The position numbers and the translations under genes were made by a program. Below, one piece after another: positions 35,217 through 44,619 of a stretch of DNA of 64,000 nucleotides (positions are counted from its first letter, which is position 1; every line of letters starts with the position of its first letter). The notes under the pieces were generated by a model, which saw only the letters and a list, made by a program, of their open reading frames with translations, ran no database searches and was not told the origin of the DNA. Source of the DNA: Rhizobium sp. BK602 (GTDB taxonomy: Bacteria; Pseudomonadota; Alphaproteobacteria; Rhizobiales; Rhizobiaceae); contig NZ_JACIBC010000008.1 in NCBI RefSeq assembly GCF_014195095.1, forward strand, positions 124,001 to 188,000, given 5' to 3'.

Positions 35217-37448
35217 ATGAGCAAAGATTCGTCCGATCTGTTTGGTGCGCTTTTCGAGGCCGCGCCCGCCAAGCCCGTGATGAGCCGCACGGTTCCGGTT
35301 CTCGTGCCCTTGCCGGCGCCGGGGCCCTATTCCTATGCGGTGCCGGAAGGCATGGCGGTGGAGCCGGGTTCGGTCGTGCAGGTGCCGCTCGGGCCGAGGC
35401 AGGTGATCGGTGTCGTCTGGGACGGCGGCGACGAGGGCGGTGTCGATCCGAAGAAGTTGCGGCCGATCAGCCATGTCTTCGATTGCCCGCCGCTTTCCAA
35501 GGACATGCGCGATTTCGTCGATTGGGTCGCGGCCTACACGCTGTCGCCCCCCGGTCTCGTCGCCCGCATGGCGCTGAGGGCACCGGCCGCTTTCGATCCC
35601 GAGCCGATGGTCGAGGGGCTGCGTTTCATCGGCGGCACGCCGGAGCGGCTGACGCCGGCGCGTACGCGGGTGATGGAAACCGCAAAGGACGGTCTTTCCT
35701 GGACCCGCAGCGGCCTGGCGCATGCGGCGGGCGTTTCCACGAGCGTCATCGACGGGCTGGTCACGCAGGGCATTTTCGAGACCATATTCCTGCCGCCGCC
35801 ACCGATCGTCGCCAGGCCGGACCCCGATTATGCCGTCTCACGGCTGGAGGGCCCGCAGCGCGAGGCGGCCGACGAGATCCTGTCCGAGATGCGCAAGGGC
35901 GGCTTTTCGGTATCGCTGATCGACGGCGTCACCGGCTCCGGCAAGACGGAAGTCTATTTCGAGGCCATTGCCGAAACGCTGCGGCGTGGCAAGCAGGTGC
36001 TGATCCTGCTGCCGGAAATCGCGCTGACGGCAAGCTTTCTCGAGCGGTTTCAGGACCGCTTCGGCGCCAAGCCAGCCGAATGGCATTCCGATCTCGCGCC
36101 GCGCACGCGCGAAAAGGTCTGGCGGCAGGCGGTGACCGGCGAGGTGCGCGTGGTTGCAGGCGCGCGTTCGGCCCTGTTCCTGCCCTTCGAGGATCTCGGC
36201 CTCATCATCGTCGACGAGGAACACGATCCCGCTTACAAGCAGGAGGATCGCGTCTATTATAATGCGCGCGACATGGCCGTGGTGCGCGGCCGTATCGGCG
36301 AGTTCCCGGTCGTGCTGGTGTCGGCGACGCCTTCCGTCGAAAGCCAGGTCAACGGCCAGAGTGGGCGCTACACCACCATCCATCTGCCGACGCGCTTCGG
36401 CGACGCCGCCCTGCCGGATCTGCATCTGATCGACATGCGCCGGCATGCGCCAGAACGCGGCGGTTTCCTGTCGCCGCTGCTCATCCGCGCCATCGGCAAG
36501 ACGGTGGAGAAGGGCCAGCAGTCGCTGCTGTTCCTCAACCGGCGCGGCTATGCGCCGTTGACGCTCTGCCGGGTCTGCGGCCACCGCTTCCAATGCCCGC
36601 AATGTTCGAGCTGGCTGGTGGAGCACCGGTTTCGCGGCCAGCTCCAGTGCCATCAATGCGGCTATGCCGAGCGCACGCCCGAGGCATGCCCGGAATGCGG
36701 CACGCTCGACCATCTCGTCGCCTGCGGGCCGGGCGTCGAGCGCATCGCCGAAGAGGTCGAGCGGCATTTTCCCGAGGCGCGGACGATCGTGCTCTCCTCC
36801 GACATCATGGGCGGCGTCAAGCGGCTGCGCCTGGAGCTCGAGGCCATCGCCAAGGGCGAGGCGGATATCGTCATCGGCACGCAGCTCGTCGCCAAGGGCC
36901 ATAATTTCCCGCTGATGACGCTGGTCGGCATCATCGATGCCGATCTCGGCCTTGCCAATGGCGATCCGCGCGCCGCCGAGCGTACCTTCCAGCTGCTGTC
37001 GCAGGTGACGGGACGCGCCGGGCGAACCGGTCTCAAGAGCCACGGGTTGCTGCAGACCTACCAGCCGCAGCATCCGGTGATGCAGGCGATCGTCTCCGGC
37101 GATGCCGGCGCCTTTTACGAACGCGAGATCACCGAGCGGGAGAGGGCGGTGCTGCCGCCGTTCGGCCGGCTGGCCTCGATCATCGTTTCGGCGGAGACGC
37201 GCCAGGACGCCGAGACCCATGCGCGCGGCATGCGCAACGCCGCGCCGCAGGTGCAGGGCATCTCCATCCTCGGGCCGGCGGAGGCGCCGCTTGCCCTGGT
37301 GCGCGGCCGCCATCGCTTCCGCCTGCTGGTGCATGGGCGGCGCAATTCCGACATGCAGGGGTTCCTGCGGGCCATGCTGGCGCAGGCGCCGAAGGAGCGT
37401 GGCTCCGTGCATGTCCAGCTCGATATCGATCCACAGAGCTTTTTGTAA
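35217..37448 (+). CDS. priA: Primosomal replication helicase PriA
   Basis: A 743-aa 3'-5' superfamily 2 helicase that restarts replication at stalled forks. An N-terminal 3'-DNA-binding domain begins TVPVLVPLPAPGPYSYAVP. Walker A is GVTGSGKTE (about 237-245) and the DEEHD box follows at about 335-340. A zinc-binding insertion has eight Cys (CRVCGHRFQCPQCS, CHQCGY, CPECG). ATG 35217 is used, since the frame extends upstream into the preceding gene. Its length fits the family. It is followed by a small membrane-protein gene before atpH. Confidence 0.95.
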   Translation: MSKDSSDLFGALFEAAPAKPVMSRTVPVLVPLPAPGPYSYAVPEGMAVEPGSVVQVPLGPRQVIGVVWDGGDEGGVDPKKLRPISHVFDCPPLSKDMRDFVDWVAAYTLSPPGLVARMALRAPAAFDPEPMVEGLRFIGGTPERLTPARTRVMETAKDGLSWTRSGLAHAAGVSTSVIDGLVTQGIFETIFLPPPPIVARPDPDYAVSRLEGPQREAADEILSEMRKGGFSVSLIDGVTGSGKTEVYFEAIAETLRRGKQVLILLPEIALTASFLERFQDRFGAKPAEWHSDLAPRTREKVWRQAVTGEVRVVAGARSALFLPFEDLGLIIVDEEHDPAYKQEDRVYYNARDMAVVRGRIGEFPVVLVSATPSVESQVNGQSGRYTTIHLPTRFGDAALPDLHLIDMRRHAPERGGFLSPLLIRAIGKTVEKGQQSLLFLNRRGYAPLTLCRVCGHRFQCPQCSSWLVEHRFRGQLQCHQCGYAERTPEACPECGTLDHLVACGPGVERIAEEVERHFPEARTIVLSSDIMGGVKRLRLELEAIAKGEADIVIGTQLVAKGHNFPLMTLVGIIDADLGLANGDPRAAERTFQLLSQVTGRAGRTGLKSHGLLQTYQPQHPVMQAIVSGDAGAFYEREITERERAVLPPFGRLASIIVSAETRQDAETHARGMRNAAPQVQGISILGPAEAPLALVRGRHRFRLLVHGRRNSDMQGFLRAMLAQAPKERGSVHVQLDIDPQSFL

Positions 37449-37546
37449 TTCGGGGCTGGTGGTCGCGGGTCTGTCTTCCCCTGTTCCGCCGGATCGTGCC
37501 ATAAGTCGGCTCGCGTGACTGATTTGGGTTGATTTGGGGACGATCG

Positions 37547-37930
37547 ATGGAGTTCTATTTTCCGACCGAATTCGGCGAGCGGCTTGCTTTTTGCTCGGCG
37601 GCTTTCACGGCGCTCATCGGTCTGATCGTGATGTTCGCGCCCGGCTACACCTATCGCCTCCTGCGACTGCAGGTCCGGGAGGGACGCTCGGAAGCTTACG
37701 CGGAGGCGCGTTCAGCCGGTGGCTTCATGGTCGGTTTCGGGCTCGCCTCCATATTGCTTGCGCAGCCGATGATTTATCTGGCGCTCGGCGCCTCCTTCGC
37801 GATCGCCGCTTTCGGCCGGATTCTCTCCCTCATGTCCGACCGTGGAAGTGTCTGGTTGAATCTGCTTCTTCTGGTTGTGCAACTGGTCCTTGCGGCTCTA
37901 CCACTTCTATATGGATCTGGTTACATTTGA
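37547..37930 (+). CDS. Small integral membrane protein, unknown
   Basis: A 127-aa inner-membrane protein with three to four hydrophobic segments (about 13-32, 58-75, 78-95 and 103-124). A conserved-looking loop has YTYRLLRLQVREGRSEAYAE. The family is not recognised, although the layout resembles DUF4345-type proteins. GGGGA at 37535-37539 supports ATG 37547. It lies between priA and the ATP synthase genes but is separated from atpH by 262 bp with hairpins, so no functional link is implied. Confidence 0.7.
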   Translation: MEFYFPTEFGERLAFCSAAFTALIGLIVMFAPGYTYRLLRLQVREGRSEAYAEARSAGGFMVGFGLASILLAQPMIYLALGASFAIAAFGRILSLMSDRGSVWLNLLLLVVQLVLAALPLLYGSGYI

Positions 37931-38014
37931 GACGAAAATGGGCGGTTCGGGGCTCCAAATGCCCCGGCTATCCCCATGCTTCTGAATTTTTGCCATCATA
38001 AATTCACTCGAATG

Positions 38015-38033
38015 GCGTATTCGGCGAATACGC
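38015..38033. promoter_or_regulatory. 8-bp perfect hairpin upstream of atpH
   Basis: GCGTATTC-GGC-GAATACGC is a perfect stem with a 3-nt loop in the 262-bp gap before the atp operon. A weaker CGGGGC/GCCCCG stem is at 37948-37966. Neither is followed directly by a T-run, so they may be leader or operator elements of the atp promoter region, or a weak end to the upstream gene. Confidence 0.45.
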
Positions 38034-38192
38034 GTGTTGCGAGTCTGAATATCCTATGTTAGACGAACCCCGAATTTCGGATGAGGCGGGAGCGCGCTCC
38101 TGCTGATTTCTGGGGGAAATCAAAACGAATTCAAGAGCATATGGCTTCCGCGCCCCGGAAGCCGAATTCTTGGGTTGTAATCAGGGAATTTT

Positions 38193-38759
38193 GTGCCCGT
38201 GGCAGACACATCCCAGCATACTTCTGGTGTTGCAGAGCGATATGCCTCGTCATTGTTCGAACTGGCCCTTGAAGAGGGCGCCGTCCCGGCAGTGACCGCC
38301 GATCTCGATCGGTTTCAAGCCATGTTGGACGAAAGCGCCGATCTCAAGCGCTTCGTCTCCAGCCCGGTCTTTTCGGCGGAAGAACAAGTCGGTGCCGTTC
38401 AGGCGCTGGCGGCCAAGGCCGGCTTTGGCGTCCTCGTCGGCAATTTCCTCAAGGTCGTGGCGGGCAATCGGCGCCTTTTTGCGCTGCCGGGCATGATCAA
38501 GGCTTTCCGGATCATCGCCGCGCGCCATCGCGGCGAAGTTTCCGCCGAGGTTACCTCGGCGCATGCGCTGACCAAGGCGCAGGAAGATGAACTGAAGGCG
38601 GCGCTGAAGGGCGTCACCGGCAAGGACGTGGCGATTAACGTCACCGTCGATCCGTCGATCCTCGGCGGCCTGATCGTCAAGGTCGGCTCGCGTCAGATCG
38701 ATACGTCCCTTCGCACCAAACTCTCCACCCTTAAGCTTGCATTGAAAGAGGTCGGCTGA
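38193..38759 (+). CDS. atpH: ATP synthase F1 subunit delta
   Basis: A 188-aa delta subunit (OSCP homologue) joining F1 to the peripheral stalk. N-terminal SGVAERYASSLFELALEEG and C-terminal DPSILGGLIVKVGSRQIDTSLR are family hallmarks. It starts with GTG at 38193 (CAGGGA upstream), and GTG 38199 is an alternative. Its stop overlaps the atpA start by one base (TGATG). The F0 genes are not in this window, as usual in alphaproteobacteria, where F0 and F1 operons are separate. Confidence 0.96.
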   Translation: MPVADTSQHTSGVAERYASSLFELALEEGAVPAVTADLDRFQAMLDESADLKRFVSSPVFSAEEQVGAVQALAAKAGFGVLVGNFLKVVAGNRRLFALPGMIKAFRIIAARHRGEVSAEVTSAHALTKAQEDELKAALKGVTGKDVAINVTVDPSILGGLIVKVGSRQIDTSLRTKLSTLKLALKEVG

Positions 38760-40288
38760 TGGATATCCGCGCCGCGGAAATTTCCGCAATTCTGAAAGAT
38801 CAGATCAAAAATTTCGGCAAGGAAGCCGAAGTCTCCGAAGTCGGCCAGGTTCTTTCCGTCGGTGACGGTATCGCCCGCGTCTACGGTCTGGACAATGTTC
38901 AGGCCGGCGAAATGGTCGAATTCCCCGGCGGTATCCGCGGCATGGCGCTGAACCTCGAATCCGACAATGTCGGCGTGGTTATCTTTGGTTCCGACCGCGA
39001 CATCAAGGAAGGCGACACCGTCAAGCGCACCGGCGCGATCGTTGACGTTCCGGTCGGTCCGGAGCTGCTCGGCCGCGTTGTCGACGCGCTCGGCAATCCG
39101 ATCGACGGCAAGGGCCCGATCAACGCGACCCGCCGTTCGCGCGTCGACGTCAAGGCTCCTGGCATCATTCCGCGCAAGTCGGTTCACGAGCCGATGTCGA
39201 CCGGCCTCAAGGCCATCGACGCGCTGATCCCCGTCGGCCGCGGCCAGCGCGAGCTGGTCATCGGCGACCGCCAGACCGGCAAGACCGCCATCATCCTCGA
39301 CACGATCCTGAACCAGAAGTCCATTCAGGATAACGGTCCGGACAGCGAAAAGCTCTACTGCGTCTACGTCGCCGTCGGCCAGAAGCGTTCGACTGTTGCC
39401 CAGTTCGTCAAGGTGCTCGAAGAGCGCGGCGCGCTGAAGTACTCGATCGTCGTTGCGGCAACCGCTTCCGATCCGGCTCCGATGCAGTTCCTGGCTCCGT
39501 TTGCCGGCTGCGCCATGGGCGAATATTTCCGCGACAACGGCATGCACGCGCTGATCGGCTATGACGATCTGTCCAAACAGGCCGTTGCTTACCGCCAGAT
39601 GTCCCTGCTGCTGCGCCGCCCGCCGGGCCGCGAAGCCTATCCGGGCGACGTTTTCTACCTGCATTCGCGCCTGCTCGAGCGGGCCGCCAAGATGAACGAC
39701 GAACTGGGTGCCGGCTCGCTCACCGCACTGCCGGTCATCGAAACGCAGGGCAACGACGTTTCGGCCTTCATTCCGACCAACGTGATCTCGATCACCGACG
39801 GCCAGATCTTCCTCGAAACCGACCTGTTCTATCAGGGTATCCGCCCGGCTGTTAACGTCGGTCTGTCGGTTTCGCGCGTCGGTTCGTCCGCGCAGATCAA
39901 GGCGATGAAGCAGGTTGCCGGCTCGATCAAGGGCGAACTCGCCCAGTATCGCGAAATGGCCGCCTTCGCCCAGTTCGGCTCCGACCTCGATGCCGCAACG
40001 CAGCGCCTCCTGAACCGCGGTGCCCGTCTGACCGAACTCCTGAAGCAGCCGCAGTTCTCGCCGCTGAAGACGGAAGAGCAGGTTGCGGTGATCTTCGCCG
40101 GCGTCAACGGCTACCTCGACAAGATCGCGGTTCCGCAGATCGGCAAGTTCGAGCAGGGCCTGCTGTCCTACCTCCGCTCGGAAGGCAAGGATATCCTCGA
40201 TGCGATCCGCACCGAAAAGGCTATCAGCGACGCGACCAAGGGCAAGCTCATCGCTGCTCTCGACAGCTACGCCAAGTCTTTCGCCTGA
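38759..40288 (+). CDS. atpA: ATP synthase F1 subunit alpha
   Basis: A 509-aa non-catalytic alpha subunit. It has the N-terminal beta-barrel region (SVGDGIARVYGL), Walker A GDRQTGKTA (about 170-178), the arginine-finger-bearing segment near ISITDGQIFLETDLFYQGIRPAVNVGLSVSR-type alpha signature region, and a helical C-terminal domain. Its length is standard. It lies within the atpHAGDC operon, overlapping atpH and 29 bp before atpG. Confidence 0.98.
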   Translation: MDIRAAEISAILKDQIKNFGKEAEVSEVGQVLSVGDGIARVYGLDNVQAGEMVEFPGGIRGMALNLESDNVGVVIFGSDRDIKEGDTVKRTGAIVDVPVGPELLGRVVDALGNPIDGKGPINATRRSRVDVKAPGIIPRKSVHEPMSTGLKAIDALIPVGRGQRELVIGDRQTGKTAIILDTILNQKSIQDNGPDSEKLYCVYVAVGQKRSTVAQFVKVLEERGALKYSIVVAATASDPAPMQFLAPFAGCAMGEYFRDNGMHALIGYDDLSKQAVAYRQMSLLLRRPPGREAYPGDVFYLHSRLLERAAKMNDELGAGSLTALPVIETQGNDVSAFIPTNVISITDGQIFLETDLFYQGIRPAVNVGLSVSRVGSSAQIKAMKQVAGSIKGELAQYREMAAFAQFGSDLDAATQRLLNRGARLTELLKQPQFSPLKTEEQVAVIFAGVNGYLDKIAVPQIGKFEQGLLSYLRSEGKDILDAIRTEKAISDATKGKLIAALDSYAKSFA

Positions 40289-40317
40289 TCGGACCTCACT
40301 TCTAGGACGGATACCGG

Positions 40318-41202
40318 ATGCCTTCACTTAAGGATCTGAAAAACCGGATCGCCTCCGTCAAGGCGACGCAGAAGATCACCAAGGCGATGAAGATGGTCGC
40401 TGCGGCGAAGCTTCGGCGTGCGCAGGAGGCGGCCGAGGCCGCGCGGCCTTATTCGCAGCGCATGGGCGCCGTTCTTGCCAATATCACGGCTGCCGTCAGC
40501 GACGCTGACGGCGCTCCGCCGCTGATGACCGGCACCGGCAAGAGCGACGTGCACCTGCTCGTCGTCTGCACGGCCGAACGCGGCCTTTGCGGCGGCTTCA
40601 ATTCGCAGATCGCGCGTTTCGCCCGCGACCACGTTCGCAAGCTCATCGCCGAAGGCAAGACCGTGAAGATCTTCACCGTCGGCAAGAAGGGCTACGACAT
40701 CCTGCGTCGCGAGTATGCGTCGCTGATCGTCGAGCGCAAGGAACTGCGCGACGTCAAGCGCATCGGCTTCGACAATGCGGATACCATCGGCAAGCGCATC
40801 ATCGAGATGTTCGAGGCTGGTGAATTCGACGTCTGCACGCTGTTCTATTCCGAATTCAAGTCGGTGATCAGCCAGGTGCCCACCGCGCTGCAGCTCGTCC
40901 CGGCTTCGGCTCCGGCCGCTGTCGAGGAAGACGCGGCTCACAAGGGCGCAGTTTATGAATACGAGCCGGATGCGGCTTCGATCCTCGCGGACCTGATCCC
41001 GCGCAACATTTCCGTTCAGATCTTCCGCGCGTTGCTCGAAAACGTCGCCGGCGAGATGGGTGCGAAGATGAGCGCGATGGACAATGCGACGCGCAACGCC
41101 GGTGAGATGATCAACAAGCTGACGCTGAACTACAACCGTCAGCGTCAGGCACAGATCACCAAGGAATTGATTGAAATCATTTCGGGCGCGGAAGCGCTCT
41201 GA
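40318..41202 (+). CDS. atpG: ATP synthase F1 subunit gamma
   Basis: A 294-aa central-stalk subunit. Typical N-terminal SLKDLKNRIASVKATQKIT and C-terminal MDNATRNAGEMINKLTLNYN coiled-coil helices form the rotor shaft, with CTAERGLCGGFN in the Rossmann-like middle. An insertion (about 195-215, APAAVEEDAAHKG region) is common in alphaproteobacterial gamma subunits. It lies 22 bp before atpD. Confidence 0.97.
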   Translation: MPSLKDLKNRIASVKATQKITKAMKMVAAAKLRRAQEAAEAARPYSQRMGAVLANITAAVSDADGAPPLMTGTGKSDVHLLVVCTAERGLCGGFNSQIARFARDHVRKLIAEGKTVKIFTVGKKGYDILRREYASLIVERKELRDVKRIGFDNADTIGKRIIEMFEAGEFDVCTLFYSEFKSVISQVPTALQLVPASAPAAVEEDAAHKGAVYEYEPDAASILADLIPRNISVQIFRALLENVAGEMGAKMSAMDNATRNAGEMINKLTLNYNRQRQAQITKELIEIISGAEAL

Positions 41203-41224
41203 GGTTAGGAAAGAGGGTAAGAAT

Positions 41225-42655
41225 ATGGCTGACGCAGCTACCCCCGCAGGTTCTGTCGGTAAGGTCACGCAGGTTATCGGCGCCGTTGTGGACGTTGCTT
41301 TCGAAGGCGAGCTCCCGGCGATCCTGAACGCGCTTGAAACCGACAACAACGGCAATCGTCTGGTTCTCGAAGTCGCACAGCACCTCGGCGAAAATTCCGT
41401 CCGTACGATCGCCATGGACTCGACCGAAGGTCTGGTTCGTGGACAGCCGGTCAAGGACACGGGCGCACCGATCTCGGTTCCGGTCGGTCCCGAAACGCTC
41501 GGCCGCATCATGAACGTCATCGGCGAGCCCGTCGACGAAGCCGGTCCGCTGGTCACCGCGACCAAGCGCGCTATCCACCAGGACGCTCCGTCTTACGTCG
41601 AGCAGTCCACCGAAGGCCAGATCCTGGTCACCGGCATCAAGGTCGTCGACCTGCTGGCGCCTTACGCAAAGGGCGGCAAGATCGGCCTGTTCGGCGGCGC
41701 TGGCGTTGGCAAGACCGTTCTCATCATGGAACTGATCAACAACGTCGCCAAGGCGCACGGTGGTTACTCGGTCTTCGCCGGCGTGGGTGAACGTACCCGC
41801 GAAGGCAACGACCTCTACCACGAAATGATCGAATCCGGCGTCAACAAGCATGGCGGCGGCGAAGGCTCCAAGGCTGCGCTCGTTTACGGCCAGATGAACG
41901 AGCCGCCGGGCGCCCGCGCCCGCGTCGCCCTGACCGGTCTGACCGTTGCCGAAAACTTCCGCGATGAAGGCCAGGACGTTCTGTTCTTCGTCGACAACAT
42001 CTTCCGCTTCACCCAGGCTGGTTCGGAAGTGTCAGCTCTGCTCGGCCGTATTCCTTCGGCCGTGGGCTATCAGCCGACGCTCGCCACCGACATGGGCCAG
42101 ATGCAGGAACGCATTACCACGACGACCAAGGGTTCGATCACCTCGGTTCAGGCCATTTACGTTCCGGCCGACGACTTGACCGACCCGGCGCCGGCCACCT
42201 CGTTCGCCCACCTGGACGCAACGACGGTTCTGTCGCGCTCGATCGCCGAAAAGGGCATCTATCCGGCCGTCGATCCGCTCGACTCCACCTCGCGCATGCT
42301 CGACCCGATGGTCGTCGGCGAAGAGCACTATGAAGTCGCTCGTAAGGTCCAGTCGACCCTGCAGCGCTACAAGGCTCTCCAGGACATCATCGCCATCCTG
42401 GGCATGGACGAACTGTCCGAAGAGGACAAGCTGGCCGTTGCCCGCGCCCGTAAGATCGAGCGCTTCCTGTCGCAGCCGTTCTTCGTCGCCGAAGTCTTCA
42501 CCGGTTCGCCGGGCAAGCTCGTCGCCCTCGAAGACACGATCAAGGGCTTCAAGGGCCTGGTCAACGGCGAATACGATCATCTGCCGGAAGCTGCTTTCTA
42601 CATGGTCGGCTCGATCGAAGAAGCGATCGAAAAGGCCAAGAAGCTGGCTGCCTGA
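41225..42655 (+). CDS. atpD: ATP synthase F1 subunit beta
   Basis: A 476-aa catalytic subunit. Walker A is GGAGVGKTV (about 156-164), then the catalytic Glu region GVGERTREGNDLY, Walker B VLFFVDNIFRFTQAG, and the DELSEEDKL DELSEED motif in the C-terminal domain. ATG 41225 (MADAATPAG) is chosen, since the frame upstream overlaps atpG. Strong purines GGAAAGAGGG precede it. It is followed by atpC after 74 bp. Confidence 0.98.
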   Translation: MADAATPAGSVGKVTQVIGAVVDVAFEGELPAILNALETDNNGNRLVLEVAQHLGENSVRTIAMDSTEGLVRGQPVKDTGAPISVPVGPETLGRIMNVIGEPVDEAGPLVTATKRAIHQDAPSYVEQSTEGQILVTGIKVVDLLAPYAKGGKIGLFGGAGVGKTVLIMELINNVAKAHGGYSVFAGVGERTREGNDLYHEMIESGVNKHGGGEGSKAALVYGQMNEPPGARARVALTGLTVAENFRDEGQDVLFFVDNIFRFTQAGSEVSALLGRIPSAVGYQPTLATDMGQMQERITTTTKGSITSVQAIYVPADDLTDPAPATSFAHLDATTVLSRSIAEKGIYPAVDPLDSTSRMLDPMVVGEEHYEVARKVQSTLQRYKALQDIIAILGMDELSEEDKLAVARARKIERFLSQPFFVAEVFTGSPGKLVALEDTIKGFKGLVNGEYDHLPEAAFYMVGSIEEAIEKAKKLAA

Positions 42656-42729
42656 TAAGGCCAATCCAACGGCGTGCGGTTCTCTGCGCGCCGTTGCCTT
42701 GAAATAAGACAATCGAGAAGTGACCGGTC

Positions 42730-43137
42730 ATGGCTGACAATTTCAATTTCGAACTGGTGTCTCCGGAGCGTCTGCTCCTGTCGGAGCAGGTCATCGATGT
42801 CGTCATTCCCGCGACCGAAGGCGAAATGACCGTCATGGCCAATCATGCGCCGACCATGACCACGATCAAGCCGGGCGTCGTGAAGGTGCATTCGGCTTCC
42901 GGCAAGAAGCAGGATTATGTCGTGTTCGGCGGCTTCGCCGATATCCTGCCCACCGGCTGCACGCTGCTGGCCGAATCGGCGATCCCGGTCGAAGATCTCA
43001 ACCAGGATGAACTGACGCGCCGCATCAATGCGGCCAAGGCCGAGCTTGAGGATGCCGAGCATCACGAACACAAGTCCCGCCTCGAGCATTTCATCATGGA
43101 ACTCACCCATCTGAGCGGCACGATCCAGAAGGATTGA
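42730..43137 (+). CDS. atpC: ATP synthase F1 subunit epsilon
   Basis: A 135-aa epsilon subunit. The N-terminal beta-sandwich has FNFELVSPERLLLSEQVIDV and GEMTVMANHAPTMTTIKPG, and two C-terminal helices with AKAELEDAEHHEHKSRLEH can inhibit ATP hydrolysis. It is the last gene of the atp operon, followed 31 bp later by a clear intrinsic terminator. Confidence 0.96.
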   Translation: MADNFNFELVSPERLLLSEQVIDVVIPATEGEMTVMANHAPTMTTIKPGVVKVHSASGKKQDYVVFGGFADILPTGCTLLAESAIPVEDLNQDELTRRINAAKAELEDAEHHEHKSRLEHFIMELTHLSGTIQKD

Positions 43138-43168
43138 TCTGTCGGTTCAGACTGTGATTTCGAATGAG

Positions 43169-43192
43169 AGCGGCCTTTGCGGGCCGCTTTTT
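43169..43192 (+). terminator. Intrinsic terminator of the atp operon
   Basis: AGCGGCC (43169-43175) pairs with GGCCGCT (43182-43188) around a 6-nt loop and runs straight into TTTTT. It begins 31 bp after the atpC stop and before the convergent acyltransferase gene. Confidence 0.88.
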
Positions 43193-43219
43193 CGTTGTCT
43201 GGCCGCAGGCTATCTGCCT

Positions 43220-44434
43220 TCAGGCGACGCGGGTGGTTCGCCGTGTCGCCTCCTCCTTGGCGCGGGCCCAGCGCATGACGGGGTATTCCAGGAAAAAATA
43301 GCTGATCGTGCCGATGGCGAAGATGATGGCGGTTGCGGCAAGGCTTGAGACGATCCATCCGCCGAGCACATCCGCGGAGCCTGTGCCGAAGCTCCAGGGA
43401 AACAGTGTCTTCATCAGCACCAGCACGATGTCCTGCCAGATGTAGACGCCGAAGGAGACGGTGGCGACATAGCGGCTCAGGCGGTTGTCGAGTATTTGAC
43501 CCAGCAGGACCGATTGCGGCAGCAGGCAGAGGGCTGCCGCGATCGCCATCGGAAAGACCGGAAAGCCGTAGGGAATGCCGAGCCAGGCGTAGCCTTCCCC
43601 GCTTCCGCCCACCGCCATGCGGATATCGATCGCGGCGACGATCATCGCAAGGATTGCAGCGATGTCGAACAGCGGCGAGCGCCGTTCGGGAAGCATGGTC
43701 TGGATACCCGCCGCCAGGCCGCCGATGGCGAAGATCGCGAAGAAGCCGATCGGATTGTAGCGCGGCATCCACTCCTTGGCGCCGCCCTGGAAACCATAGA
43801 TCCAGCCGCGCCCGGCACTGTCGAGGGGGATATAGGTGACGATCAGCCAATGGCCGAGAAGCGCTATGGCGATCAAGCCGATCCAGAGGAGGCGGCCGGG
43901 CAGACGCCCGAGGCGCCGCATCGGCCGGCCGAACAGCAGGAGAAAGCCGATCGGCAACAGCACATAGCAGGTCGTCTCGAACGGGATCGACCAGAGCGGC
44001 CCATCGCCCTCGACGGGGAAGAAGCTGCGCCAATGCCATTGGCTCATCAGGAAGAAGCCGGCGATATAGCGCCCGGCCAATTCGCCATCGAGCGCGAAGC
44101 CATAGACCGTGACGCTCAACAGGAAGCCGGTGGTGAGTGCAAACCAGAAGCCGGGCAGGATGCGGGCGGCGCGGCGCATGGCGTAGATTTTCAGCGAAGG
44201 CGGTGGAAGATCCCTGTCGAGTGCCCGCCAGAAGGGTCGAGACAACAGGAACCCGCTGAGGACGAAGAAGACCGAGACGCCGTAATTGCCGTAACGCGCC
44301 AGATAGAAGGGCATGGCCAGATCGCCGGGAACGTGATGGAAGTCCATCCGCAGCGCCAGATGATGGACGAGCACCATCAGGCACGCGATGGCGCGCATGA
44401 AATCCGCTCCTCCCAGGCGCGCTTCTTTCTCCAT
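43220..44434 (-). CDS. Acyltransferase-3 family membrane protein
   Basis: A 404-aa multi-pass inner-membrane acyltransferase (AT3/OafA/NodX-like) that O-acylates surface sugars. About ten hydrophobic helices are visible. The family His lies in LMVLVHHLALR, with the downstream VFFVLSGFLLSRPF and a C-terminal SFGVYIWQDIVLVLM then FLEYPVMRW. ATG 44434 has GAGGGAGGGA just upstream and is preferred to a GTG at 44458. The target may be exopolysaccharide or LPS, but no polysaccharide genes are adjacent. Confidence 0.85.
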   Translation of the reverse strand: MEKEARLGGADFMRAIACLMVLVHHLALRMDFHHVPGDLAMPFYLARYGNYGVSVFFVLSGFLLSRPFWRALDRDLPPPSLKIYAMRRAARILPGFWFALTTGFLLSVTVYGFALDGELAGRYIAGFFLMSQWHWRSFFPVEGDGPLWSIPFETTCYVLLPIGFLLLFGRPMRRLGRLPGRLLWIGLIAIALLGHWLIVTYIPLDSAGRGWIYGFQGGAKEWMPRYNPIGFFAIFAIGGLAAGIQTMLPERRSPLFDIAAILAMIVAAIDIRMAVGGSGEGYAWLGIPYGFPVFPMAIAAALCLLPQSVLLGQILDNRLSRYVATVSFGVYIWQDIVLVLMKTLFPWSFGTGSADVLGGWIVSSLAATAIIFAIGTISYFFLEYPVMRWARAKEEATRRTTRVA

Positions 44435-44519
44435 TCCCTCCCTCGCAGGACTCCTCACGCGTAAGGGTTAGGCCAAGCAGACGAAGTGGGCAAGCGTCAG
44501 GTTTGATCGTTCGCAGAGG

Positions 44520-44560
44520 AAAAAACGGGCGCCCGGCTCCATGATATCGGGGCCGGACGC
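44520..44560 (-). terminator. Intrinsic terminator of the flavin reductase gene
   Basis: On the minus strand GCGTCCGGC pairs with GCCGGGCGC (one G-T pair, 14-nt loop), followed by CCG and a T6 run (A6 on the plus strand at 44520-44525). It lies 60 bp after the reductase stop and would also separate it from the acyltransferase gene. Confidence 0.65.
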
Positions 44561-44619
44561 TGCGCCGGTCTTCCGCACCTGCCAGAAACGGAAAGCCGGT
44601 ATTGCGGTCAAGGCAGCGT

